Assembly: GCA_041608535.1 (NCBI GenBank)
Contig: JBFISM010000084.1
Span: 1 to 15,987, forward strand
Direction: 5' to 3'
DNA from: JBFISM01 sp041608535
GTDB taxonomy: Bacteria > Actinomycetota > Acidimicrobiia > Spongiisociales > UBA5794
Length of the DNA stretch: 15,987 nt
The notes under the pieces are model-generated. The model was not told the DNA's origin, ran no database searches, and was given only the letters and a program-made list of their open reading frames with translations. This document shows positions 1-9,157 of this stretch, one piece after another. Numbering within the stretch: the first letter of the stretch is position 1; each line of letters starts with the position of its first letter. A program made the position numbers and the translations under genes.

Positions 1-871
1 CGTCGGCGTCGGCGTGCCACACGGTCGAGTCGACGCCGTCACAGTTCTGATCGATGCCGTCGCCGACGGTCTCGTTGGCACCCGGGTGGATGCTCGCATC
101 TGCGTCGTTGCAGTCCGTGCCGTCAGCCACGTATCCAGCGGGCTGCTCAGCGGCCACCGTGGTGTGGGTCGCATCGCCGAATCCATCGCCGTCGGTGTCG
201 GCATACCAGGTCTTGCCCTCTTCCTCTCCCATCAACGCCAGGATCGCCCGTCGCAGCATCGCGGCCAGCTCACCCCGCGTCACGTGACGCGTCGGGCAGA
301 ACCTGCCGTCGGCACAGCCACGCGTGATCCCGACGGCCGACAGCCATCCGATGTCGTCGACAAAGACATTCCCAGCCACGTCGGTGAACTTCGCACCGTC
401 GCCGCCGCCGAGCTGGTGCTGCAACGCGCGGCGGAAGAACGCAGCGATCTGTCCCCGAGTCACGTAGTCATCGGGGCAGAACTCCGAGCCGTCTTCTGTG
501 CAGCCGCGCGTGATGCCGGTCCCGGCAAGCCAGCCGATGTCCTCGACGAAGATGCTCTGTGCGGTGTCGACGAACGAAGCCTTGCCATCTGCGGCCGGGG
601 CATATTCGCTGAGCGCCCTGCGGAAGAACGCCGCAAGCTCGCCTCGGGTGACGTAGTCGTCAGGACAGAACTCGGTACCGTCGGCGTTGCAGCCGCTCGT
701 GAGGTCGTTGTCGGCAAGCCAGTCGATATCGGCTTCGAAGATCGAATCGCCGTCGTCGACGAAGTGTCCACTCTCCGATGCCGTCGCCGGCACGATCTGC
801 AGCATGAACAGCACCACAAGCAATGCGATGCCAAGACGCGATTGTCCACGCCTCGGGGGAAGGGAAGGCAT
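1..871 (-). CDS. Exported SLH-repeat protein with MopE-type motif (partial, C-terminus beyond left edge)
   Basis: The minus frame is open from the ATG at 871 to the window edge (290 codons), so the C-terminus is missing. Residues 1-32 look like a signal peptide (Arg-rich start, hydrophobic 14-28, Ala-Thr-Ala before Ser-Glu). Three SLH-like repeats follow at about 37-88, 100-151 and 162-211, each with an F-V/T-D start, a D-I-x-W-L helix, a G-I-T-R-G-C turn and V-T-R-G-x-(I/L)-A-A. Each carries a Cys pair (61/69, 124/132, 186/192) that could form a disulfide. Residues 222-279 hold an Asp-rich D-T-D-G-D-G-F-G-D loop and D-C-N-D-x-D...D-G-I-D-Q-N-C-D-G, the MopE-type putative metal-binding signature. 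A second such unit seems to begin at the edge (V-W-H-A-D). AAAGGG about 8 bases upstream supports the start. A cell-envelope role is inferred; the substrate or partner is unknown. Confidence 0.85.
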   Translation of the reverse strand, partial: MPSLPPRRGQSRLGIALLVVLFMLQIVPATASESGHFVDDGDSIFEADIDWLADNDLTSGCNADGTEFCPDDYVTRGELAAFFRRALSEYAPAADGKASFVDTAQSIFVEDIGWLAGTGITRGCTEDGSEFCPDDYVTRGQIAAFFRRALQHQLGGGDGAKFTDVAGNVFVDDIGWLSAVGITRGCADGRFCPTRHVTRGELAAMLRRAILALMGEEEGKTWYADTDGDGFGDATHTTVAAEQPAGYVADGTDCNDADASIHPGANETVGDGIDQNCDGVDSTVWHADAD

Positions 872-922
872 GTCTGGCCCTTTCTGATTCTCAGCCGTGC
901 GTAGGTGGCACGGCCGAACGAA

Positions 923-936
923 CGGCAACACTGCCG
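923..936 (-). terminator. Small hairpin followed by T-rich bases in the leader of the SLH gene
   Basis: CGGCA at 923-927 pairs with TGCCG at 932-936 around a 4-base loop. Read on the minus strand it is followed by TTCGTT, which resembles a short intrinsic terminator. It lies after the DUF4132 gene and about 50 bases before the SLH-protein start. The stem is only 5 bp, so this may be chance. Confidence 0.25.
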
Positions 937-953
937 AGAAAGCAGGAGTCACA

Positions 954-973
954 CATCATCAATTCTGATGATG
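954..973 (-). terminator. Perfect 8-bp inverted repeat downstream of the DUF4132 gene
   Basis: CATCATCA (954-961) and TGATGATG (966-973) form a perfect 8-bp stem with a 4-base loop, 56 bases past the stop of the large minus-strand gene. No run of T follows on the minus strand. It could be a weak terminator or a protein-binding palindrome upstream of the SLH gene. No gene is visible in the surrounding 872-1029 gap. Confidence 0.3.
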
Positions 974-1029
974 CTGGCGAGCGACGCTCAATTTTGGTCG
1001 ACCGACCCAATTTCTCGGTGACCCACCGA

Positions 1030-4000
1030 TCAGCCGACGAGCTGCTCCAAGATCGTTGGATCCTCGATCTCGGTGTCTCGAGCCAGCATGACCACCTTGG
1101 ACACCACCTCGGCCGTCTTGGGATCGTCGTCGGCGAACGGGAGGAACAGTCGCCCGCGATGCTGACTGTGCACCGGGATGATGCACAGCGCCCCACCGGG
1201 CCTCTGATGGACCGATGCCGAACCGAGATGAATGCTGTACGAGCCCAGTGCACCGTCGACGATCGCGTGACTGTCGACGAAAGCGACGTTGTCGAGCCCG
1301 AGCAAACCGGCCGTTTCGGTGACGAGGGCCTTGCGCATCTCCACGGTCGACGCCGATGCTTCGGGATCCACGCCGCCGACATGGGCCACACTCACCACGA
1401 GATCGAGATCCCGCATCGCTTCGCTGAAGATGCGAGGGGGCACGTCGGTGAGCGGAAGCGGCTGCCATTCCCCCCGCCTGGTGAACATCACGACCTCGAG
1501 TGTCATGCCCTCGACCTCCGCCGGCGTGAACCACCCACCGAGGATGCCGAGCCACACTGTCACGCCGGCATCGTGGAATGTCTTCGACGGTCCGTCGTCG
1601 GGGTGGGCGACCCAGCCCCGAGACCCGAGCAGCGCCATCGCCTGCCGCGGATTGACCTGGTGTCCTGCATAGCGCCGGCTCAACGTGCCTTCCCGAAGCT
1701 CGCCGTCGGTGACGACATAGACCTCGCGGAACACCTGCTTGAACGGCTGAATGCGCTCCGCAGCGAAACACTCATGCTGCCAGTCGCTCCACTCACCTGA
1801 CTCGAGGAGATCGTGAGGATGGGCGATCCGGAGTCGATCCTTCCCGAAATCCAATTGCCGCCCATCGTGCCGCCTCAGGCTGGAGGCGTGCACGTCGAGA
1901 TAGCCCAGGTTGCCTCCCGCCGCACGCCACACCAGTCGAAGCAGCATCGGCCGGAGTACGGGGTGCTGCATCAGCTGCCGCAGCTCCTCGGCGGCGAAGT
2001 CGTCGCCGCGCACCATGGCCGTCTCCAGCGACTGCCGCATCCGGCTCGTCTGGCGGCCGAGCTCCTTCTTGCGTGACCGCAGCTCGGCGATCTCGGGGTC
2101 CTTGCGATGCTTGGCGGGGATCGACTTGAGCTTCTTGCCATCTTTGGTTGTGGTGAGCTCGACCACGCCCATGGCGTCGACCCGCAACGTGACGATGTAG
2201 GGCTCACGTTTCACGACCACCGGTCCGGCGGCGAGGTCGGCGACGGCTGCGGTCTCCATCGCCCATTGAAAGCGCATCGGGTCTCGATGCCCCGCGGTCC
2301 TGGCGAGGTTGTCGACCCCCGTCTCGGCAGCGCGCTTCTCGCTGGCGCGACGCTGGGAGCCGTACCGGCGGGAGCCGCGCAGGAACTCCTGGATCACGGC
2401 GTAGCGATCGACCAAGGTCGCGGTGCGTTCCGGCTCGGCTGCCGGCACCGGCAGCAGTCCGAGTGCCCGCACCGAATCTTGATGACGTTTGTCGGCGATT
2501 CGTGTCCGCAGCGCCGCCTCATCGAGGGTGCCCGCCAGCGCCTCGGCATAGAGTTGGGCGCGTTTGTGGCCGCCGCCACCCGATGCGTACTTCGCGGCCT
2601 TGTCGAGGCGCATCCACCGCTCGTCGCCAATCGCAGCTCGGCACCTTCGATACCAGGCGACATCGACCGCTCCTTCGGTGAGGTCAGCTGCACTCAGCGG
2701 TGTGCGGCTGGCGACCTCGGCGGCCCACAGCTCCCGGATGTCGGCATCGACCCGCCACTTCGAGTCCTTGGTGTGGGCATGGAGCCAGTGGACGGACTCC
2801 TCCAACCCTTCCCAGTCGAGGGCATGTTGCACGAACCCGGCCCATTGCGGTGCGTAGACGGCTACGTCCAGCAGTCTGGCGTCTGCGATCCTGGCGGAGG
2901 CGACCGCAGCGGCAAACCGCTCCGGCGTGTCATCCGGGGCGGGAACGCTGACGCGGATGAGATGCGACAGCACGGAATGGGTTGCCTGCACGTCCCAGGT
3001 CCATCCCCGGGTGAGCCTGCGACGACCAAGCGCTTTGACGAATTGCACGAGACGCTCGGCGCCTGAGATGCTGCGGAGCGCCAGGGCGGGAGCCGAGGCC
3101 GCAGTCGGCATCTCGCCCCGGGCGAGCTCGACCTCCAGAATCCGTTCGACGGTGAGATCGATCAGCTCGCGGAGACCCGGAGTGGATTCGACGAATTCCT
3201 CGGGCCGCCTGCGTGTCACCCGACCGAGATCCCGGAAGACTCCCCACCGGTGATATGTGGCATCGGCTTTCGCGCCGACCAGGTGGTCGATCACGTCCGA
3301 GTCGGTGGCGGCGCCGATCCGGAAGGCGGCAACCACCTCCTCCAGCTCCGGGAGCCGGCGCGGGAGGGACGGAGAAGGCTCGTCGAGCCAGCGGACGAGA
3401 CCCCACAGCCTGCGGATGGCTTCGTCGCCCCAAACGCTGGGGCGACTTGCGAAGGCGCCTCTCGCCAAGGCGACCCAGCGCAAGACGTGGCTGGTTCGCC
3501 AGTCCCATTCGCGTTGGTAGTGCGTCGCACTGCGGTCGATGAGCCCACTTTGCCGCACCGTGCGAGGGATCCGGGCCAGGGTGGTCTCGGCGGCATCGAG
3601 GAGCAGAGTGATGCTGTCGTCGTCCATCTCGGCGTGGGCCAGCCATCCGATCGCCTTCCACGCCTGCCCGGGATACTCCAGGTCTGGGGCATCCGGATGA
3701 CATGACCGCTGCAGCTCGCGCTCCCAACCCATCAAGCCGGCATCTATGCGAGCCGAGAGATGACGCTGGCGCGGCTGTGCCGCAAGCGCCCGGAACAGGT
3801 TGGCCGGGCTGTCTGCAAGCGGCCGGCCCACGTCGTGCCACCACTCCGTCCAGAGGCTCGTCAGGGGCAGGGAATCCTCGTCGCGGACCATCAACGCCGG
3901 CGATCTGTACCGCTGGTCGCCGTACAACTCGGTATCACTCCCCACGGCTTTCTCGAACCGCACCGGGAGGTCACGGTGCCGTGCCACAAAGGCGTCGGCG

Positions 4001-5898
4001 GCCGCAAGGAGCTTCAGCGCCCGATCATCGATGAACTGTGGGGAGCGGTCGACCATCTGCGGCGGCGTCGTCCGATTCGCCGGGTCGATCAAACCGAGGC
4101 AGTTCTCCAGACTCGGCACGTCATCCGCCGCGGCGATGGCGCCCTTGAGCAGCTCTTCTTGATCTGACAGGTCGTGGCCTTCGGCGTGGCGCGCGGCGAT
4201 CGCCTGTGACTTGTCGACCGCTCGCCCGGCGGCGACCAGCTCCCGCAGCAGATCGAACCCGGCTTCGCGCTGCATGGCGTTCGAGGAGTCAACCAACCGC
4301 TGCGCCGACGCCAGCACTGCGCCGTCCTGCTGTGTCAGCAACATCGCCAGGACTGCGCGCCGCACGCTGGCCGTCTTCCTGGTGAGCAGCTTCTCGAGAA
4401 GCGGTGCTTCGTGCTCGGCCACGGGGTGCTTCGCCAGCGCCTCGAAGGCGATCTGGCGTACGTATTGCGATCGGTCGCCGGTCAGGGCGAGAAGCGCCGT
4501 GCGGTGGTCGGGTGCTTCCGGGCGTGTCGCCACCTTGGTGGCGTACATCCCCCGTATCACCGGATCCATGCGATCGACGTAATCGCCGGCTCGGAGCACA
4601 TCCTCCGGCTGGAGCTGGGCCACCATGGCCTGGAGCACCCGCGTGGGGTCGCACTCCAGCTCCTGCCAATCCCACAAGATCGACGTCAGGTTCTCCTGGC
4701 CGGGGAGTCGTTGGAAATACGCCTCCAAACGCTCATAAGCGTCGAGATGTCGTTCGAGACGGGTGTAGGCACCCAGTCCGCAAAACGCTTGCCACGCCAC
4801 CGCTGCATCCGGGTCCTCCAGCTGTGCGAGCAAGACCGGAAGCCGGTCCTCGAGTTCGAGTTGGCCCAAGAGGTAGGTGGCCGCAAACCGGTGCGACGGA
4901 TTCTCGGATCCGAGCATCGACTTCGCCGCCTCGACAGCAGCGAGCGCGTCGAAGAAGGCCACGGACCACAGGGCGACGTACGCTTCCTCCGCGTCATCGC
5001 CGTCGAGGTGTGCCCGGCGTGGCTCCGGATCCTCCAAGCATGTGACCAAGGTTGCGAGCAGCCGGTCGACGGTGGCACGTCTGGCCACGTCGAACTCGAC
5101 GCCGAACCAGACGTTGCAGGCGCGAACCACAGAGGCGAAGCGGGTGAGCCGCTCGTCTCGAACGAGGTGCACCATGCGACGAAACGCCTCCGGATGGGCC
5201 TCGTCGACCGCTTCCAGGATGACCTGGCGCAGCCCCTCCTGGCGCTGGGCTGCCAGCAACAGCTTCTCCACGGCTTCCCATCCCTCCGGCCGTGAGCACC
5301 CGAGCAACGCGATCGAGACGTGGCGACCCATCATCCCGACCGGATGGTCCCCGCCCATCGAGGCGAGCAGTGCACCGAACACCGCATCGCCCTCAGGACC
5401 GGACTCGATCTCGGACGCGAACAACGACCCGAGGAACAGCTTCCAACCGCCGAGGTATGGGGCCCAACCCACATACCACTCGAGGCTCTCGCCGGGATAC
5501 CTCCAGATGACCTCGGAGACTTGACGAAGCCACAGCACCCTGCGGGCGAGCGTCGCCTCCGGTCTGGTCGGCGTGCGGAAGGGGCGTCGTGTCCATCCGT
5601 GCTGATATGGACCCGTTGCCAGGTGACTCCACCCGCGGGCTACCGCCTCGCCGTGGCCGGGGGCAAGAGCCTCGAAGAGCTTGTGGCGACGGCGTGGCTT
5701 GAGCGTGTCGATCTCGATCGCAACCTCGATCTCCTGCCGGCGACCGGGCTGGCGGCGGCGGCGATCGTCGGCGAGGATCACGTCGGCGATCCGCCGACCG
5801 CCTCGATCCAGCTTGCGGACGGCCCGGCTGCGTGCTTCCCGGTAGTCCTTCCGCTCGATCGACTCCAGTCGGTGTCTCGCCTCCGAGCTCGTCAGCAT
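1030..5898 (-). CDS. Giant DUF5724/DUF4132 family protein
   Basis: A 1622-residue protein from an uninterrupted frame. The N-terminal part matches what I know of DUF5724: a G-R-H-V segment, S-R-P-E-G-W-E, A-A-Q-R-Q-E-G-L-R-Q-V-I-L-E and a conserved D-E-A-H-P-E-A-F-R-R-M. Residues about 330-560 are helical and HEAT-like (paired helices, L-G-Q-L-E and R-x-x-x-L-x-x-L). Around 1170 comes I-Q-E-F-L...Y-G-S-Q-R-R-A-S-E-K-R-A. The C-terminal DUF4132 part includes P-F-K-Q-V-F-R-E-V-Y-V (near 1390), V-P-P-R-I-F-S-E-A-M-R-D-L-D-L (near 1490) and S-I-H-L-G-S-A (near 1557). The biochemical function is unknown; the family includes the E. coli YehI/MolR proteins. No WGR domain, signal peptide or membrane span is visible. 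ATG 5898 is preferred over TTG 5904 because AGGCGG lies 6 bases before the ATG. The 2-base gap to the upstream small gene implies cotranslation. Family assignment is firm; any role is inference. Confidence 0.9.
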   Translation of the reverse strand: MLTSSEARHRLESIERKDYREARSRAVRKLDRGGRRIADVILADDRRRRQPGRRQEIEVAIEIDTLKPRRRHKLFEALAPGHGEAVARGWSHLATGPYQHGWTRRPFRTPTRPEATLARRVLWLRQVSEVIWRYPGESLEWYVGWAPYLGGWKLFLGSLFASEIESGPEGDAVFGALLASMGGDHPVGMMGRHVSIALLGCSRPEGWEAVEKLLLAAQRQEGLRQVILEAVDEAHPEAFRRMVHLVRDERLTRFASVVRACNVWFGVEFDVARRATVDRLLATLVTCLEDPEPRRAHLDGDDAEEAYVALWSVAFFDALAAVEAAKSMLGSENPSHRFAATYLLGQLELEDRLPVLLAQLEDPDAAVAWQAFCGLGAYTRLERHLDAYERLEAYFQRLPGQENLTSILWDWQELECDPTRVLQAMVAQLQPEDVLRAGDYVDRMDPVIRGMYATKVATRPEAPDHRTALLALTGDRSQYVRQIAFEALAKHPVAEHEAPLLEKLLTRKTASVRRAVLAMLLTQQDGAVLASAQRLVDSSNAMQREAGFDLLRELVAAGRAVDKSQAIAARHAEGHDLSDQEELLKGAIAAADDVPSLENCLGLIDPANRTTPPQMVDRSPQFIDDRALKLLAAADAFVARHRDLPVRFEKAVGSDTELYGDQRYRSPALMVRDEDSLPLTSLWTEWWHDVGRPLADSPANLFRALAAQPRQRHLSARIDAGLMGWERELQRSCHPDAPDLEYPGQAWKAIGWLAHAEMDDDSITLLLDAAETTLARIPRTVRQSGLIDRSATHYQREWDWRTSHVLRWVALARGAFASRPSVWGDEAIRRLWGLVRWLDEPSPSLPRRLPELEEVVAAFRIGAATDSDVIDHLVGAKADATYHRWGVFRDLGRVTRRRPEEFVESTPGLRELIDLTVERILEVELARGEMPTAASAPALALRSISGAERLVQFVKALGRRRLTRGWTWDVQATHSVLSHLIRVSVPAPDDTPERFAAAVASARIADARLLDVAVYAPQWAGFVQHALDWEGLEESVHWLHAHTKDSKWRVDADIRELWAAEVASRTPLSAADLTEGAVDVAWYRRCRAAIGDERWMRLDKAAKYASGGGGHKRAQLYAEALAGTLDEAALRTRIADKRHQDSVRALGLLPVPAAEPERTATLVDRYAVIQEFLRGSRRYGSQRRASEKRAAETGVDNLARTAGHRDPMRFQWAMETAAVADLAAGPVVVKREPYIVTLRVDAMGVVELTTTKDGKKLKSIPAKHRKDPEIAELRSRKKELGRQTSRMRQSLETAMVRGDDFAAEELRQLMQHPVLRPMLLRLVWRAAGGNLGYLDVHASSLRRHDGRQLDFGKDRLRIAHPHDLLESGEWSDWQHECFAAERIQPFKQVFREVYVVTDGELREGTLSRRYAGHQVNPRQAMALLGSRGWVAHPDDGPSKTFHDAGVTVWLGILGGWFTPAEVEGMTLEVVMFTRRGEWQPLPLTDVPPRIFSEAMRDLDLVVSVAHVGGVDPEASASTVEMRKALVTETAGLLGLDNVAFVDSHAIVDGALGSYSIHLGSASVHQRPGGALCIIPVHSQHRGRLFLPFADDDPKTAEVVSKVVMLARDTEIEDPTILEQLVG

Positions 5899-5900
5899 GG

Positions 5901-6311
5901 TCAACCGCCTGCAAGTGGGGTCAGCCGGACGAACAGCAACGTCGATGTGGGCACCACATGCACCGCCGCATCGAGATCGTCGATCTGTCTTCCGTCCACG
6001 AACAAGAAGAAGAGCCCATCGGCGAATGCCTCGAGGGCCGTCGTCACCGCCTGTTCGGCGTCGACGATTCCGGTGCCGGCCTGCCCGCCGGGATCGACCT
6101 TGCCGGTGTGCCGGTCGAGCTCGATCTGCTGCGGTGAGAGCACCCGATCGAGCTGACGCTCGCGTTGCCTGGTGTGGAATGCGTCGACCTCGGAACGCAC
6201 CACGGATTCAATCAGCTCCCGTAGGGTCAGTTCCTTGGCGACCGGCCATTCCAGCTCGTACGGGGTGAAGAGCTCGCGACGTTGTCCGGCGATCTTGGCT
6301 TCGATACGCAT
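5901..6311 (-). CDS. Small MoaD/ubiquitin-like beta-grasp candidate with C-terminal Leu-Ala-Gly-Gly
   Basis: A 136-residue protein. The start (M-R-I-E-A-K-I) and end (F-F-L-F-V-D-G-R-Q-I...L-L-F-V-R-L-T-P-L-A-G-G, then TGA) read like the first and last strands of a beta-grasp protein. MoaD and ThiS have the same layout, an N-terminal hairpin, a helix (here T-L-R-E-L-I-E-S-V-V, residues 29-38) and a terminal strand ending in Gly-Gly. About 45 extra, mostly charged, helical residues lie between helix and last strands, including G-K-V-D-P-G-G. I recall similar small proteins beside DUF5724/DUF4132 genes, but cannot confirm this here. The stop is 2 bases from the large gene's start, so the two are an operon. 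ATG 6311 has GAGG just upstream; an in-frame ATG at 6389 would add 26 Arg/Gly-rich residues and lacks a good site. The gene is secure; the fold and a carrier or modifier role are inference. Confidence 0.8.
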   Translation of the reverse strand: MRIEAKIAGQRRELFTPYELEWPVAKELTLRELIESVVRSEVDAFHTRQRERQLDRVLSPQQIELDRHTGKVDPGGQAGTGIVDAEQAVTTALEAFADGLFFLFVDGRQIDDLDAAVHVVPTSTLLFVRLTPLAGG

Positions 6312-6318
6312 GCCACCT

Positions 6319-6345
6319 CGGTATCGGTCGCCGCGGACGATACCG
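6319..6345 (-). promoter_or_regulatory. 8-bp hairpin touching the ribosome binding site of the beta-grasp gene
   Basis: CGGTATCG (6319-6326) and CGATACCG (6338-6345) are perfect inverted repeats around an 11-base loop. On the minus-strand RNA the 3' arm ends at the first G of GAGGTGG, directly before ATG 6311, so folding could mask the ribosome binding site. It also sits 60-86 bases after the collagen-like gene's stop and could instead act as a terminator, although no T-run follows. Confidence 0.4.
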
Positions 6346-6404
6346 GGGATCTCCTGGGTCGCCCGACCCGATCTCCTCACCGGCTGCATGCTTCTCGAGG
6401 ATCG

Positions 6405-7046
6405 TCAGGGCGTCGTGTCGAGGCACTGCACATAGACGGTGACATCGACATTCCGGTCATGGCCGATACGTTCGAAGTACACCTGCCACTCGCTGGATTC
6501 GTCGGTCATCGTCCATACCCAGCTCGGGACGGAACCAACGACACGGAGCTGCGGGACATCTCCCTCTTCGCCGATCACCCAGCCGGCACCCGTGGCAAAG
6601 TCACCAACCCCGCACGAAGCAACCACACCGGCGAACTCGGCTCCTGCCGGAATCGTCTGCTGTGAGCTCTGCCAGTAGACAACCGACCCGTCGAGGACGA
6701 AGGCCGGACCCGGCGGCCCCTCGGGACCGGGCGGTCCTTCAGGTCCTTGCGGTCCGGCTGGTCCCTGCGCACCGGCAGGACCGGGCACCCCTCGAGGGCC
6801 GGTATCGCCGGCTGGGCCAACGGGCCCGGGTGGACCGGCTGGACCGGTGTCACCCTGTGGCCCCACCGGACCGGGTGGACCGGTTGGACCGGCCCGGCCG
6901 ACCGGGCCGGGTGGGCCCGCCGGAGCGGGAACGACGGATGTCACATCGCTCGGTGCGGTCGGTGCATCGCTGTCGATGGAAGAATCGCTCCCACACGCTG
7001 CGATCAGCAGTGCAAAGACGGCGACCAAGACAAGAGGCTTGCGCAT
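6405..7046 (-). CDS. Collagen-like surface lipoprotein
   Basis: A 213-residue protein. Residues 1-18 form a lipoprotein signal with lipobox L-I-A-A-C, lipidation expected at Cys18. A Ser/Asp/Pro/Thr linker (19-43) leads to 24 uninterrupted Gly-X-Y triplets at 44-115, mostly G-P-P, G-P-V, G-P-A, G-P-Q and G-P-E. Charged triplets are G-D-T, G-R-A, G-P-R and G-P-E. The last 98 residues form a compact domain with V-A-S-C...A-T-G-A-G-W, V-V-G-S-V-P-S-W and a final V-T-V-Y-V-Q-C. This type of domain recurs at the ends of bacterial exported proteins and may act as a trimerisation head (inference). ATG 7046 is chosen because GGAGG sits 7 bases before it; GTG 7052 is too close to that site. The mature protein contains no lysine. 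It probably forms a triple-helical stalk anchored in the membrane; its binding partner is unknown. Confidence 0.88.
   Translation of the reverse strand: MRKPLVLVAVFALLIAACGSDSSIDSDAPTAPSDVTSVVPAPAGPPGPVGRAGPTGPPGPVGPQGDTGPAGPPGPVGPAGDTGPRGVPGPAGAQGPAGPQGPEGPPGPEGPPGPAFVLDGSVVYWQSSQQTIPAGAEFAGVVASCGVGDFATGAGWVIGEEGDVPQLRVVGSVPSWVWTMTDESSEWQVYFERIGHDRNVDVTVYVQCLDTTP
6702..6917 (-). repeat. Gly-X-Y triplet-repeat coding tract (24 triplets)
   Basis: Twenty-four in-frame nine-base units of the kind GGN CCN NNN encode residues 44-115 of the collagen-like lipoprotein. The tract is very rich in G and C and contains near-identical blocks, such as two copies encoding G-P-P-G-P-V-G-P. Slippage or unequal recombination here would change stalk length in steps of three residues. 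Confidence 0.9.
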
Positions 7047-7200
7047 CGCCACCCTCCTTCACACGTCCATCGTGCGTCGGAGCCAGGTCGACGACCAGAG
7101 CCAAACGGCTCATGCCGGGCGAAAGCGGGATGTCGTGGGTGCGCCGCACGCCGGGACTGCAACCGAGCATCGAGCAATGGCCGCAAGGGTGGGTAGCGCT

Positions 7201-7220
7201 GGATCGCTCGACCCCGATCC
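7201..7220 (-). terminator. Hairpin 10 bases after clpX
   Basis: GGATCG (7201-7206) and CGATCC (7215-7220) form a perfect 6-bp stem with an 8-base loop, directly after the clpX stop on the minus strand. No T-run follows, so termination is only suggested. The rest of the 7053-7230 gap contains a GAGCC/GGCTC hairpin (7098-7111) and an 11-base palindrome GGTCGACGACC (7086-7096), but no gene that I can support. Confidence 0.35.
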
Positions 7221-7230
7221 GCCACAGGAT

Positions 7231-8502
<1,272 letters not shown>

Positions 8503-8514
8503 GTAGTCGTTCTC

Positions 8515-9126
<612 letters not shown>

Positions 9127-9157
9127 CGGTTCAAACCTCTGAATCATCCTGTGATCA

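Noticed and set aside
14..904. Plus-strand open frame across the SLH gene
   Set aside because: The opposite strand encodes a signal peptide, three SLH-like repeats and a MopE-type motif in one frame; the plus translation shows no motif.
6702..6917. CRISPR or satellite array in the repetitive GC-rich tract
   Set aside because: The periodicity is 3 codons and fully explained by in-frame Gly-X-Y coding; there are no spacers.
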